DNA from: Hydrogenophaga sp. NFH-34
GTDB lineage: Bacteria > Pseudomonadota > Gammaproteobacteria > Burkholderiales > Burkholderiaceae_C
DNA: 64,000 nucleotides
Reading direction: 5' to 3'
Assembly (NCBI RefSeq): GCF_021401345.1
Contig: NZ_JACBGE010000014.1
Location: forward strand, 1-64,000
In this document: positions 26,401 to 36,084 of the stretch, in pieces
How positions within the stretch are numbered: position 1 is the first letter of the stretch
Layout: every line of letters begins with the position of its first letter
Made by a program: the position numbers and the translations under genes
Notes under the pieces: generated by a model
Database searches by the model: none
The model's input: the letters and a program-made list of their open reading frames with translations, nothing else
Told to the model about the DNA's origin: nothing

Positions 26401-29400
26401 AGCGCCCATTCGGCCAGACCATTGCCCAGCCGGCGGGACCATTCGTCGGCCTCGTTGAGGTACACGTTGTAGAGCCGGATGCCGATGCACAGCGGGCCGA
26501 TGACCTTGGTGTCATCGGCCATGTTCGCCGCGTCTGCGGATTCCTCAGCCACGACCGTGACCGCCGGCATGTCGCTGTCAGCGGTCACCAGCCCCTCGTC
26601 GGCGCCTGCTGTGGGCGATGCCGGTTCCGACTCGGGGTCGGGCGCTGGTGCCTCCTCCGCGTCGCTGACGGTCACGGGCTGGTGCTCTTCCGGCACGGCG
26701 GCTGGTGCAGGCGCCTCCGGCACTTCGGCTGGGAGCGACAGCTCCGGCCAGTCGACCGAGAACGCCGAAGCCGGCATTTCCACCACCTCGACCGCTGCCG
26801 TGTCGGGCGCGGGCGGCTCGATCGGCGGGAAGCTCATACCCGCCGGCGCAGACGCCTGCGCCGGCTCGTCAGACGCCTCGACCGCACGGTCCGACAACGC
26901 GGCCAGACGCTCGAAATCGATGGCCTCCAGAGACGGCATCTCTGCGGGTAGCGGCTCGGCACCGGGCACGGGAATTCCCGCTGCCAGCAGATCCTCTTCG
27001 GTGATCGTGTCTTCATCGAACGGCGCCGTTTCGACAAAATCGCCATCGAACTCCACGGTGACCGGCAAGGGCCCCTCGCCATCGGCTTGCGGCACCAGGT
27101 CCGGCGTCACCTCGGCTTCGGTGGCCTCGTCGAACGGCACCACCGGTGCCGCCAGCACCGCGTCATCGGATACCGGTTCAACCGGGGCGTCAACGGCCGC
27201 CACGCCCGACAGGGACAGTTCACGCCGCTCCAGCCGCCAGGCGTCGGCACTGGCACGGAATGGCTGCGGGCGCCAGTGGTCAGCACGGCCCTGGGCAATG
27301 TCTTCCACCCACTGGCCCAACGCGTCGAGCGCCTCGGTGGAAAGCGACAACAGACCGGACTCGACCGCGCCCTGTTCGGCCAGCGCCGCGTTGAGCGCCT
27401 GCTCCAGCGCCCAGGCGGCTTCGCCGAAATCGGTGAGCCCGACCATGCGCGAGCTGCCCTTGAGGGTGTGAAAAGCCCGGCGCAACGCGGTCAGGGGTTC
27501 GAGCTGCCCAGAAGCCTGGCGCAGGCCCTCGATGGCGGCGTGGCCCTGCCCCGTCACTTCGCGGGCTTCCTCCAGGAAGATATCGAGCAGATCGCCGTCA
27601 TCCTCGTCGTCCGCACCGGCGCTTTCCGCCTGTGCGGGTGCCGCCGGTGGCGACACCGCCCCGGCCAGCCCCACCAGAGCCTGCGCGCCTTCCAACGCAT
27701 CGGGACGCACCACGGCCTGCGCGGCATCGCGGGCGGCCTTGGCCACCCCCGCATGCTCGGCCAGCGTCGCCTCGTCGGCCAGACGGTCCAGGCGCTGGCT
27801 GAGATCCACCAGATCGGTGCCCTGCTGCACATCGTCAACAACCCGCTGCACATCCTCGCTGAGGGCCAAGGCCTCGCGCTGGGCTGGGCGCGGCTCGGCC
27901 GATTCGCCCCGGCGCCCCATCATGGGCAGCAGCTCACCACGTTCCTCGTCAAACACGAAGAGCTTCTTGGCCAGCGCCGGCTGGTAGCTGAGCATGTCGA
28001 TCAGGAAACCCAGCGCGCTGAGGTTGTTGCCGAGCAGCCGCAGGCTCTCGCCTTCGGCCAGCGCGCTGTCTTCGTGCAGGCTCTGTTCGATCACGGTGCG
28101 CATGCGCGACACCGTCTGCACCGCCGGCTCCAGGCCGAGCACCGACAACACGCCCCGCATCTGCGACAACTGGGACACGGCGGCGTGCAAGCCGCCCTTC
28201 TCGGCAGGGGTGCGGAAAAACTGGTCGAGCGATTTCTCGGCCTCGGCCAGCGACACCTTGAGCTCGCCGACCACCGAGCCCATCGTCTGGCGATCGCTGA
28301 TGCGGCGGTACAACTGCTCCATCCAGGGTTCGAGCGGTTGCGGTGCCTGCCCCGACAACACCCCTTCGAGGCGCTGCGCCAGCGCTTCGGTCCGCCGCGA
28401 CAGCTCGGCATCGTTCGGGTCGAAGTCCTCGAACGTGGCCTCCAGATAAAGGGTCGTGGTCGCCACCTCCATCGCCAGCTCGGGGCGCACGCCCTGGCTG
28501 CTGCGGACCGCAAAATCGACCGCCTTGAGCAGGGCCTTGGCCAGCGCCTGGCTGCCGGGATGCAGCTTGATCAGCGAGTCACCGATCAGGCTGAACTGGT
28601 CCAGCACCTGGCGCGCCCGACTGGTATCGCCACCGGTGAAAAGGGACCAGGATTCCTTGGCCGCCCCGATGCGCTTGCGCGCCTGCGCGAGCACGGCCGG
28701 ATCGTATTGGCCCAGTTCGGCGCGGGCGTAGTCGACACGCGGCTCCTGCTCCAGCCCGAACGCCTGCCGCACCGCCCGGACATGGGGCGCCGGCGCATCC
28801 GCCGGCAAGGTGGCCTGCGCACAGAAGAACAGCAGGTCGTGAATCAGCGTCTCGGACACCTGCTGCTGTCCCTGGGCCAGGGTCGTGTACTGCAGCAGCA
28901 CGCGCGACGCGGCCCGCTTCACGTACAGATCACCCGGTAGGGCGTCCAGTGCCAGCGCCTCGAAATAGGCTGCGGCGACGCGCCAGAAAGTGGTTGCGCG
29001 CACCGCACCGGCGCTGGCGGACAGCCCTGCACAGAGGCGCACCAGTTGCTGCGCCGCCGCGGGGCTGCGGGTCTTGATCGAGAGCAGCACCAGACGGTCC
29101 AGCATCGAGCGGATGCGCACGTCGGGCTGCAGGGGGGCCACGTCGGCCGGCGCGCCCATTTCCTGCCCGCGCTGCTCAAACGGCCACAGATCGGCCGGGT
29201 GCACCCGCTCGGCTGCCGCCAGTGCCTGCACATCGCGGTACTGGGGGAACAGCGCCACGGGCGACAACACCTTGTTGCCCAGCACGGCTTCCAGGTATTC
29301 GATCAGGGCAAAGCTGGCCTGCTCGACCTGGATGGCGGCGGCCTCGGTGCAGGTCTGCGGCTTCTGGATGAAGCGGTGAACCGCAGCCTCCATGGCCCGC

Positions 29401-29663
29401 AACACCTGCGCGGGCGCCCCCAGCCCCACCATCTCCAGCGCCCCCACAGCCTGGTGCAGCTGCTGCCGCGCCAGACGCAGCGAAGCCGGGTCCACCGCCT
29501 CCAGGTCCTCGCGGTGGGACTGCTCGTGCTCGCGCAGGAAACGGCGAACCGCCTTGTTCGCGCCGTCCAGCGACTTGCGCAGTTCATCGAACACCCAGGC
29601 CAGTGGCCCGAGGTCGGCCAGAGATGCGTCTTCGGGCGATCGGTGGGACGTGGAATCGGACAT
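23490..29663 (-). CDS. pilL: PilL/ChpA hybrid chemosensory histidine kinase
   Basis: Very large CheA-type kinase (2057 residues) controlling type IV pilus extension and retraction. Domains in order: an N-terminal Hpt-like region (LHQAVGALEMVGLG, about 64), a FimL-like stretch, a true Hpt at about 734 (AFHTLKGSSRMVG), a degenerate Hpt at about 1111 (HSLAGSSATVG), another Hpt at about 1309 (LHTLKGSARLAG), acidic Pro/Ala linkers, dimerisation, HATPase (N-box HLLRNSVVHGIE at about 1634; DDGAGLNL; GRGVGMDVV), a CheW domain (about 1768-1905) and a receiver (LVLVVDDSITVRR, phospho-Asp in LSDIEMPRMDG). Pseudomonas ChpA has more phosphotransfer domains. It is the last gene of pilG-pilH-pilI-pilJ-pilL. 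Confidence 0.94.
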   Translation of the reverse strand: MSDSTSHRSPEDASLADLGPLAWVFDELRKSLDGANKAVRRFLREHEQSHREDLEAVDPASLRLARQQLHQAVGALEMVGLGAPAQVLRAMEAAVHRFIQKPQTCTEAAAIQVEQASFALIEYLEAVLGNKVLSPVALFPQYRDVQALAAAERVHPADLWPFEQRGQEMGAPADVAPLQPDVRIRSMLDRLVLLSIKTRSPAAAQQLVRLCAGLSASAGAVRATTFWRVAAAYFEALALDALPGDLYVKRAASRVLLQYTTLAQGQQQVSETLIHDLLFFCAQATLPADAPAPHVRAVRQAFGLEQEPRVDYARAELGQYDPAVLAQARKRIGAAKESWSLFTGGDTSRARQVLDQFSLIGDSLIKLHPGSQALAKALLKAVDFAVRSSQGVRPELAMEVATTTLYLEATFEDFDPNDAELSRRTEALAQRLEGVLSGQAPQPLEPWMEQLYRRISDRQTMGSVVGELKVSLAEAEKSLDQFFRTPAEKGGLHAAVSQLSQMRGVLSVLGLEPAVQTVSRMRTVIEQSLHEDSALAEGESLRLLGNNLSALGFLIDMLSYQPALAKKLFVFDEERGELLPMMGRRGESAEPRPAQREALALSEDVQRVVDDVQQGTDLVDLSQRLDRLADEATLAEHAGVAKAARDAAQAVVRPDALEGAQALVGLAGAVSPPAAPAQAESAGADDEDDGDLLDIFLEEAREVTGQGHAAIEGLRQASGQLEPLTALRRAFHTLKGSSRMVGLTDFGEAAWALEQALNAALAEQGAVESGLLSLSTEALDALGQWVEDIAQGRADHWRPQPFRASADAWRLERRELSLSGVAAVDAPVEPVSDDAVLAAPVVPFDEATEAEVTPDLVPQADGEGPLPVTVEFDGDFVETAPFDEDTITEEDLLAAGIPVPGAEPLPAEMPSLEAIDFERLAALSDRAVEASDEPAQASAPAGMSFPPIEPPAPDTAAVEVVEMPASAFSVDWPELSLPAEVPEAPAPAAVPEEHQPVTVSDAEEAPAPDPESEPASPTAGADEGLVTADSDMPAVTVVAEESADAANMADDTKVIGPLCIGIRLYNVYLNEADEWSRRLGNGLAEWALERHEPLGGQAEALAHSLAGSSATVGFEPLSRIARALEHALGVAASHQQAGQPVSAERAKLFVDAAEDIRRLLHQFAAGFYKEPSAELIAALDAVTHEPLPSLDEGDFDPLASPLDSPWAVGDALVVAEPLPADETPADFGVSTFGAMTALEPPAPRRDGPVQDIDDDIDALDTIDVDLFPIFADEAQELLPHLGGALRQWVARPENASARGEVLRTLHTLKGSARLAGALRLGEMAHRMETEAERLGSDVHRSADVEPLLASFDAISARFDLLRRNDSPGQGVVQTAPEQDLSAAPLQPDTPAAGEPLPEVFSPAAPAPEAVDGLAVSASMAPAVPGLQGLALPPGPTAPARAAGAAVRVRPELLDRLVNQAGEVIITRSRLESELVTLRGSLKDLTGNLDRLRQQLRDIELQAETQMQSRLAQAKDANQSFDPLEFDRFTRVQELTRMMAESVNDVATVQRNLQRAVDATEDGLAAQARQTRELQRDLLRTRMVEFEGISERLYRVVRQASKESGKQVRLDMTGGAIEMDRGVLDRMTAAFEHLLRNSVVHGIETPDVRMAAGKPPEGQIHIRLQQELNDVSVTFEDDGAGLNLPKLREKAEAQGFVTPGTQLSDEEAAQLVFAPGLSTATEVSALAGRGVGMDVVRNDVVALGGRVETSTQPGQGTRFKLVLPLTTAVTQVVMVRAGSLAFGVPSNLVEIVRRVSADELTQAYASGTLQAGGEAIPFYWAGALLQASPQSQELQGRTLPVVIFRSAAQRVAMHVDEVLGNQEVVVKNLGPQLSRLPGLAGMSVLASGAVALIYNPVALSTVYGAQVREWVLAQQQQAPQAHEPVVADLVPNAVPLVLVVDDSITVRRVTQRLLQREGYRVVLAADGLQALEKLQGERPSVVLSDIEMPRMDGFDLVRNLRNDPRLASLPVIMITSRIATKHRDHARELGVDHYLGKPYAEDELLALIAHYARSEAQA

Positions 29664-29698
29664 GGCGATCGGATGGGGGTTCGGAACGTGTCGATGAA

Positions 29699-31960
29699 TC
29701 AGGCGATCTTGAACCGCGCCACCGACTGGCGAAGTTCCTCGGCCACCGCCGAGAGTTCACGCACCTGCTCGGCGGTGGAGCGCGTACCCTCACCGGTCTG
29801 CTCGGTCACCGCAAAAATGTGCTGGATGTTGCCCGCCACCTCGTTGGCCGACTGGGCCTCGCGAGAGGCTGCGCTGGAAATCTGCTCGATGAGGTCGGCC
29901 AGCCGGCGCGACACGCGGTCGATCTCGGACAGCGCCGTGCCGGCGTTGTCGGACAGGCGCGCCCCTTCCACCACACCCTGCGTGGAACGTTCCATGGCGG
30001 CCACCGCATCCTGCGTATCGGTCTGAATGGCCTTCACCAGCGCCGCGATCTGGCGCGTCGCATCGCCCGACCGTTCGGCCAGCCGCTGCACTTCTTCCGC
30101 CACCACCGAGAAGCCCCGACCCGCCTCACCGGCCGAGGCGGCCTGGATGGCGGCGTTGAGTGCCAGCACGTTGGTCTGCTCGGTAATGTCGGAAATCAGC
30201 TCGGTGATTTCGCCGATCTCCTGCGACGATTCGCCCAGCCGCTTGATCCGCTTGGAGGTTTCTTGGATCTGGTCACGGATCGCATTCATACCGCCAATCG
30301 CGTCTTGCACCGCCTTCAGGCCCGATTCGGCGGCTTCCAGCGAAGCCCGCGCCACCGTGGCGGATTCCTGCGCCTGACCGGACACTTGGTTGATGCGCTG
30401 CGCCATGTCCAGCACCGACTGGCCGGTTTCGCGGATCTCCCGCAACTGCTCCGTGGAGGCGGCCAACAGTTCGGTCGACGTGCTTTCGACGGCGGCCGTG
30501 GTTTGCGCCACCCGTTGCGCCGTGGCCTGCACGTTGCCCACCAGCGACCGCAGTTCCTCGACCGTGTAGTTCACCGAGTCGGCGATGGCGCCGGTGATGT
30601 CCTCCGTCACCGTGGCTTCCTGGGTCAGGTCGCCTTCGGCCACCGTCTGCAACTCGTTCATGAGCCGGAGAATGGCCGCCTGGTTGGCGTCGTTGACCCG
30701 CTTGGCATCCTGCTCCAGCGACTCGGCCGACAGCCGTTGCGACTCGGCAATCTGCTGACGCTGGCGGCTGTCCTGCAGCTGCACATAAGCCAGGCCCCCA
30801 CCGCACAGCAGCACGAACAGCGTCGACAGCAGCAGGGCCACCAGTTCACCACCACCCAGCCCCGAACGGGCCGACAGCCCGTCCTGCAGCTTCTGCAACC
30901 CCAGCCGCAGCGGTTCGCTGTCGGCCACGATGCCTGCCTGCGCTTCGCGCGCCGACACCAACCCCTGCAGGTTCCCCAGAATCGCACCGGCCTCCACCCG
31001 GGTTTCGTCATAGAGCTTGAGCAGGGCCCCGAGCCGCTCGCGCACCTGCGCATCGCGCGCCGGGGCCAGGCGCAGTTCGCTGCTGCCATTGAGCAGACCT
31101 TCGGCCACTTCCTTGAAAGTGTTGAGGTCCTTGCCGAGCAGGAACACCGCCTCGGGACTCACCCCCTCCATGGTCAGGAACTCGTTGGCCGACTTGCCGA
31201 TGCGCTGCGTCAGCATCACGAGTTGGCCGGTGGCCGAAATCTCGGCCGCCTGCGCACCCTGTTGCAACTTGAGCGAAGACACGGTCTCGGCGATTTCCAG
31301 CAGATCGGACGTCTGGCGGTTGATGGAACGCAGCGCGTCGCCCACCTGCGTCAGGATCTGTTGCTGGGCCAGCACGGCCGCCGCATTGCGCTCGGCCCGG
31401 TCGACCCGCGGCGCGATCTCTTCCAGCGACGCACCGAACTCGGGCCCCACCGCGGCCAGCGACATCGCGTCGTCGCCCTGCTTGAGGCCGCGCACCGAGC
31501 GGGCCAGCACGTCGGCGCTTTCGCGCACCTCGGCGAAGGCGGGCACACTGCCCACCAGCGCCTGCGACACGCTCTTGGCCAACCGCTGGGACTGCATCAA
31601 CGCCTGACCGCTGGCGGCCACCTGCTGACCGAACTTCTCGGTCTGGGTGAGGATGAAGAAGATGGTGGCCAGCAGCACCACCGCGCCCAGCCCCAGCAGG
31701 GTCAGCAGCGAGCGGCGGTGCACCTCGACCGGCTTGCGACCCAGCAGGGGAACCGACACCGTCTCCAGGTCCACAGGTCCGGCATCCCCCTCGTCCGGCG
31801 CCAGCCGGCTTTCCGCAAAGGGTTGGACGGTCGCAGCGGGCGCCAGCCGCGCGGCCGCGAGCTCGGCCAGGTCCTGGTCCGTCGCGCGCGAGAGGTCCAC
31901 GTCCTCGTTGCCCACCTCCTTGCGCTTGAACAGCCCCTGAAGTCGATCAAACATGGCCAT
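29699..31960 (-). CDS. pilJ: Methyl-accepting chemotaxis protein PilJ
   Basis: Chemoreceptor of the Pil-Chp system, 753 residues, inner membrane. A cytosolic N-terminal stretch is followed by a first membrane helix (about 78-98, [19 protein letters not shown]), a periplasmic helical sensor region with PilJ repeats (about 100-365), a second membrane helix (about 370-395, [18 protein letters not shown]), a HAMP-like link and the MCP signalling hairpin (tip around [20 protein letters not shown]). The ATG at 31960 is supported by GGAAGG seven bases upstream; the ATG two codons later is also possible. It is 35 bp before pilL and after pilI. It senses pilin or surface contact in relatives. Confidence 0.95.
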   Translation of the reverse strand: MAMFDRLQGLFKRKEVGNEDVDLSRATDQDLAELAAARLAPAATVQPFAESRLAPDEGDAGPVDLETVSVPLLGRKPVEVHRRSLLTLLGLGAVVLLATIFFILTQTEKFGQQVAASGQALMQSQRLAKSVSQALVGSVPAFAEVRESADVLARSVRGLKQGDDAMSLAAVGPEFGASLEEIAPRVDRAERNAAAVLAQQQILTQVGDALRSINRQTSDLLEIAETVSSLKLQQGAQAAEISATGQLVMLTQRIGKSANEFLTMEGVSPEAVFLLGKDLNTFKEVAEGLLNGSSELRLAPARDAQVRERLGALLKLYDETRVEAGAILGNLQGLVSAREAQAGIVADSEPLRLGLQKLQDGLSARSGLGGGELVALLLSTLFVLLCGGGLAYVQLQDSRQRQQIAESQRLSAESLEQDAKRVNDANQAAILRLMNELQTVAEGDLTQEATVTEDITGAIADSVNYTVEELRSLVGNVQATAQRVAQTTAAVESTSTELLAASTEQLREIRETGQSVLDMAQRINQVSGQAQESATVARASLEAAESGLKAVQDAIGGMNAIRDQIQETSKRIKRLGESSQEIGEITELISDITEQTNVLALNAAIQAASAGEAGRGFSVVAEEVQRLAERSGDATRQIAALVKAIQTDTQDAVAAMERSTQGVVEGARLSDNAGTALSEIDRVSRRLADLIEQISSAASREAQSANEVAGNIQHIFAVTEQTGEGTRSTAEQVRELSAVAEELRQSVARFKIA

Positions 31961-32048
31961 GAAACAACCTTCCAACGATGAGTGAACTAATGCCCGGACC
32001 GGAACCGGGCTCCGGCCTTGAAGAAAACCCTGGCTCCCGCGCGCCGCA

Positions 32049-32573
32049 TCACGCCGCGATGGCCAGGAACTCGGCCTGACTGGCCAGCACGCCCAGGTCC
32101 AGCTCTTTCCAGACCCGGCCCTGCGCGTCGGTCAGTTGGCGCGGAACAAAGCCCGGCGCTTCCGGCGGCGTCGGCTCCACCGACGTGAACACGGACGGAT
32201 TGCGCAGCCCGAGCAGGCGATCCACCCACAGGACCGCATTGACCCCGAAGGTGGGGTTCAGACTGACCAGCCGCGCATCCATGCTCAACCGGTCACCGCC
32301 GGCCGCGTCGACGCCGAGGAAACCGGCCAGGTCGACCACACCGAACAGCCCGCCGCGCAAGCTGGCGACCCCCGCATACCAGGACTTGGTGAAAGGCACC
32401 TTCTGCACCCCGGACCACGGAAAGATCTCGCCCGACTGGACAAGGGGCACCAGAAACCCCTGGCCGGCCACTTCAATGGCCAGCCAGGAGGCGGTGGCGG
32501 CTTCGGCCCGGGCGGCGGTCAGACGCCGCGCCAAGCGTTCCTGCAATTCTTTGAGGGACTGGCGTTTGGCCAT
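32049..32573 (-). CDS. pilI: CheW-like adaptor PilI
   Basis: Cytosolic CheW-domain scaffold (174 residues) linking PilJ to PilL. The CheW fold is seen from about residue 28 ([21 protein letters not shown]) through the [15 protein letters not shown] block to [11 protein letters not shown] Pro-rich insertion (about 128-140) precedes the final [16 protein letters not shown]. The ATG at 32573 gives the usual PilI length. It lies 23 bp downstream of pilH and 88 bp upstream of pilJ. Confidence 0.93.
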   Translation of the reverse strand: MAKRQSLKELQERLARRLTAARAEAATASWLAIEVAGQGFLVPLVQSGEIFPWSGVQKVPFTKSWYAGVASLRGGLFGVVDLAGFLGVDAAGGDRLSMDARLVSLNPTFGVNAVLWVDRLLGLRNPSVFTSVEPTPPEAPGFVPRQLTDAQGRVWKELDLGVLASQAEFLAIAA

Positions 32574-32596
32574 GCTGTGCTCGAAGATGCCGACCG

Positions 32597-32962
32597 TCAG
32601 CCGATGGCCCGGATCTTGGACAGCAGTTCCTCGGCATTCACCGGCTTGGTCACGTAGTCCCGGGCACCCTGGCGCATCCCCCAGACCCGGTCGGTCTCCT
32701 GGTTCTTGCTGGTGCACATCACGATGGGGATTTCCGAATATTGCGGGTCGCGCGCAATGGCCCGGGTCAACTGAAAACCGTTCTGCCCCGGCATCACCAC
32801 GTCCATGAGGATGAGATCGGGTTTTTGCTCGCTGAGCTTGCGGAATGCCTCCTCGGCATTCTCGGCCGTGCGGACGCTGTAGCCGTTCTTGCCCAGCAGG
32901 TCCGACAGAACCATCAGTTCGGTCTTGGAATCGTCAACGATCAGGACACTTCGAATGGGCAT
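32597..32962 (-). CDS. pilH: Response regulator PilH
   Basis: Single-domain CheY-like receiver (121 residues) of the Pil-Chp system, involved in pilus retraction. Acidic residues are in VLIVDDSKTEL, the phosphoacceptor aspartate in LILMDVVMPGQNG, and the conserved lysine in DYVTKPV. No output domain is present. Its ATG shares one base with the pilG stop (TGATG on the minus strand), so the two are translationally coupled. An in-frame GTG one codon upstream is less likely. Confidence 0.94.
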   Translation of the reverse strand: MPIRSVLIVDDSKTELMVLSDLLGKNGYSVRTAENAEEAFRKLSEQKPDLILMDVVMPGQNGFQLTRAIARDPQYSEIPIVMCTSKNQETDRVWGMRQGARDYVTKPVNAEELLSKIRAIG

Positions 32963-33354
32963 CACGCGGCTCCGGTTGAATGCATACCGAACTGCTGCAC
33001 GGCCTGCAGCAGCTGGTCCTTGGTAAACGGCTTGGTCAGGTATTCCTGCGACCCGACCATGCGGCCACGGGCCTTGTCGAACACCCCGTCCTTGGAAGAC
33101 AGCATCACAACGGGAATGTCGGCAAAACGGGCGTTGCGCTTGATGATCGCGCAGGTCTGGTAACCATCCAGGCGCGGCATCAGGATGTCGCAGAACACCA
33201 GATCGGGTTTGTAGTCGTTGATCTTGGCCAGCGCATCGAATCCGTCGTCGGCCAGCAACACCTCATGCCCTCCCTGCTTGAGGAAGATCTCCGCACTGCG
33301 CCGGATGGTGTTGCTGTCGTCCACCACGAGGACTTTCAAAGGCGTGGAACTCAT
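32962..33354 (-). CDS. pilG: Response regulator PilG
   Basis: Single-domain receiver (130 residues) that promotes pilus extension in Pil-Chp systems. The acidic pocket is VLVVDDSNTIRR, the phosphoacceptor is in LVFCDILMPRLDG, and the conserved lysine is in EYLTKPFTKDQL. First gene of the chemosensory operon proper, with a 93-bp gap to rubredoxin upstream; its stop overlaps the pilH start. Confidence 0.94.
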   Translation of the reverse strand: MSSTPLKVLVVDDSNTIRRSAEIFLKQGGHEVLLADDGFDALAKINDYKPDLVFCDILMPRLDGYQTCAIIKRNARFADIPVVMLSSKDGVFDKARGRMVGSQEYLTKPFTKDQLLQAVQQFGMHSTGAA

Positions 33355-33447
33355 GCGCGCAGGCTCCCTGGTTGGGTGATCGTTGGGTCAAGGGTGGCGG
33401 GCGATTCGAAGCCTTCCCGAACGTCGTTCCGTGATCCAGCCGCCGTT

Positions 33448-33621
33448 TCAGATCTGGACCATTTCAAAATCTTCCTTGCGTGCACCGCACTCCGGACAGG
33501 TCCAGTTCATGGGGACCTGATCCCACGGCGTGCCGGGGGCAATGCCGTGGTCGGGCGCACCCGCTGCCTCGTCGTAAATCCAGCCGCAGATCAGGCACAT
33601 CCAAGTCTTCGTTTCGGGCAT
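33448..33621 (-). CDS. rubA: Rubredoxin
   Basis: Small (57-residue) mononuclear iron electron carrier. The two CxxC knuckles, MCLICGWIYDEAAG and WTCPECGARKEDF, ligate a single Fe. Length and the YDEAAGAPDHGI loop are typical of aerobic bacterial rubredoxins that serve alkane hydroxylase or oxidative-stress reductases. The ATG at 33621 starts the conserved MPETKTW; upstream in-frame codons lack a domain. It is divergent from thiD and 93 bp upstream of pilG. A 20-bp palindrome lies in front (33641-33660). Confidence 0.95.
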   Translation of the reverse strand: MPETKTWMCLICGWIYDEAAGAPDHGIAPGTPWDQVPMNWTCPECGARKEDFEMVQI

Positions 33622-33640
33622 GGTTATAGAGGGCGATGGC

Positions 33641-33660
33641 ATAGAATGCAATCATTGTAT
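33641..33660. promoter_or_regulatory. Palindrome between rubredoxin and thiD
   Basis: The sequence reads ATAGAATGCAATCATTGTAT. Its arms ATAnAATG and CATTnTAT are exact inverted repeats around CAAT. It sits 20 bp upstream of the rubredoxin ATG and about 100 bp before thiD. It looks like an operator for one or both divergent genes. It resembles a Fur core but is one base short between the arms, so the regulator is unknown. On the minus strand TTGCAT and TATAAC are 17 bp apart here, but that would place the start of transcription inside rubredoxin. Confidence 0.4.
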
Positions 33661-33763
33661 CGAGCCATGACAGCCCCTCCGGTCACACATCCATGGCTTT
33701 GTCGCGAGGGCCCAACCCGATCTGCCGGCCATCGCCCTCACGACCCCGTTCATCGCGCCCTCC

Positions 33764-34708
33764 ATGTCTGACTCCCCCGAATCCGGCGCCACCAACCTCT
33801 CCCTGTCCGCTGCCGAAGCCACCCTGCCCTGCGCCATGGTGTTCAACGCCAACGACCCCAGCGGTGCGGGCGGGCTCAGCGCCGACCTCACGGCCATGAG
33901 CAGCGCTTCGGCGCACGTGCTGGCCGTGGTCACGGGCAGCTACGTGCGCGACACCACCGAGATCCACGACCACGTCGCCTTCGACGAGGAAGCCGTGGCC
34001 GACCAGGCACGCTGCGCCCTGGAGGACATGCCGGTGCAAGCCTTCAAGGTGGGCTTCGTGGGCACCCCCGAGAACCTCAGCACCATCGCTGAAATCACCA
34101 GCGACTACAGCGAGACGCCGGTGATTGCCTACATGCCCGACCTGTCCTGGTGGGATGAACTGGCCATCGAGACCTACCTCGATGCTTTCGCCGAACTGCT
34201 GCTGCCCCAGACCACGGTGCTGGTGGGCAACCACAGCACCCTGTGCCGCTGGCTGCTGCCCGAATGGGAAGGCGACCGCCCCCCCAATGCCCGCGAAGTG
34301 GCCCGTGCGGCCGCCGTGCACGGCGTGCCCTACACCCTGGTGACCGGATTCAACGCAGCCGACCAGTACCTGGAAAGCCACCTCGCCAGCCCCGAAAGCG
34401 TGCTGGCCAGCGCGCGCTACGAACGCTTCGAAGCCACTTTCAGCGGCGCCGGGGACACCCTGTCGGCCGCGCTGTGCGCCCTGATCGCCGGCGGCAACGA
34501 CCTGCAGACAGCCTGTGCCGAGGCCCTGACCTATCTGGACCAGTGCCTGAACGCCGGCTTCCAGCCTGGCATGGGCCACGCAGTTCCCGACCGGCTGTTC
34601 TGGGCGCACGAAGATGATGCGACCGACGAAAGCGCCGAAGACGGCGAGCCCACCCCGGACAGCGCGCTCGACGCCGACGACTTTCCGCTCGACACCACCA
34701 AGCATTGA
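33764..34708 (+). CDS. thiD: Hydroxymethylpyrimidine/phosphomethylpyrimidine kinase
   Basis: Cytosolic ribokinase-fold kinase phosphorylating HMP and HMP-P for thiamine synthesis. The 314-residue product has the substrate block [16 protein letters not shown] near the N-terminus and the C-terminal anion hole [12 protein letters not shown] with the catalytic aspartate. An acidic C-terminal tail (about 285-314) is a local extension. It is 14 bp upstream of hemL on the same strand and divergent from rubredoxin. I see no TPP riboswitch in the short leader. Confidence 0.9.
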   Translation: MSDSPESGATNLSLSAAEATLPCAMVFNANDPSGAGGLSADLTAMSSASAHVLAVVTGSYVRDTTEIHDHVAFDEEAVADQARCALEDMPVQAFKVGFVGTPENLSTIAEITSDYSETPVIAYMPDLSWWDELAIETYLDAFAELLLPQTTVLVGNHSTLCRWLLPEWEGDRPPNAREVARAAAVHGVPYTLVTGFNAADQYLESHLASPESVLASARYERFEATFSGAGDTLSAALCALIAGGNDLQTACAEALTYLDQCLNAGFQPGMGHAVPDRLFWAHEDDATDESAEDGEPTPDSALDADDFPLDTTKH

Positions 34709-34722
34709 GGGAACTCCCCGCC

Positions 34723-36021
<1,299 letters not shown>

Positions 36022-36084
36022 GACCACAACGCCTCCTGGGATTCAGTCCCTGAAAGAACGGCCATCTGGCGGCTCCGGCCTGCA

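Noticed and set aside
23517-26951. Long plus-strand frame opposite pilL
   Set aside because: No recognisable motif; pilL on the minus strand shows clear kinase, Hpt, CheW and receiver motifs over the same bases.
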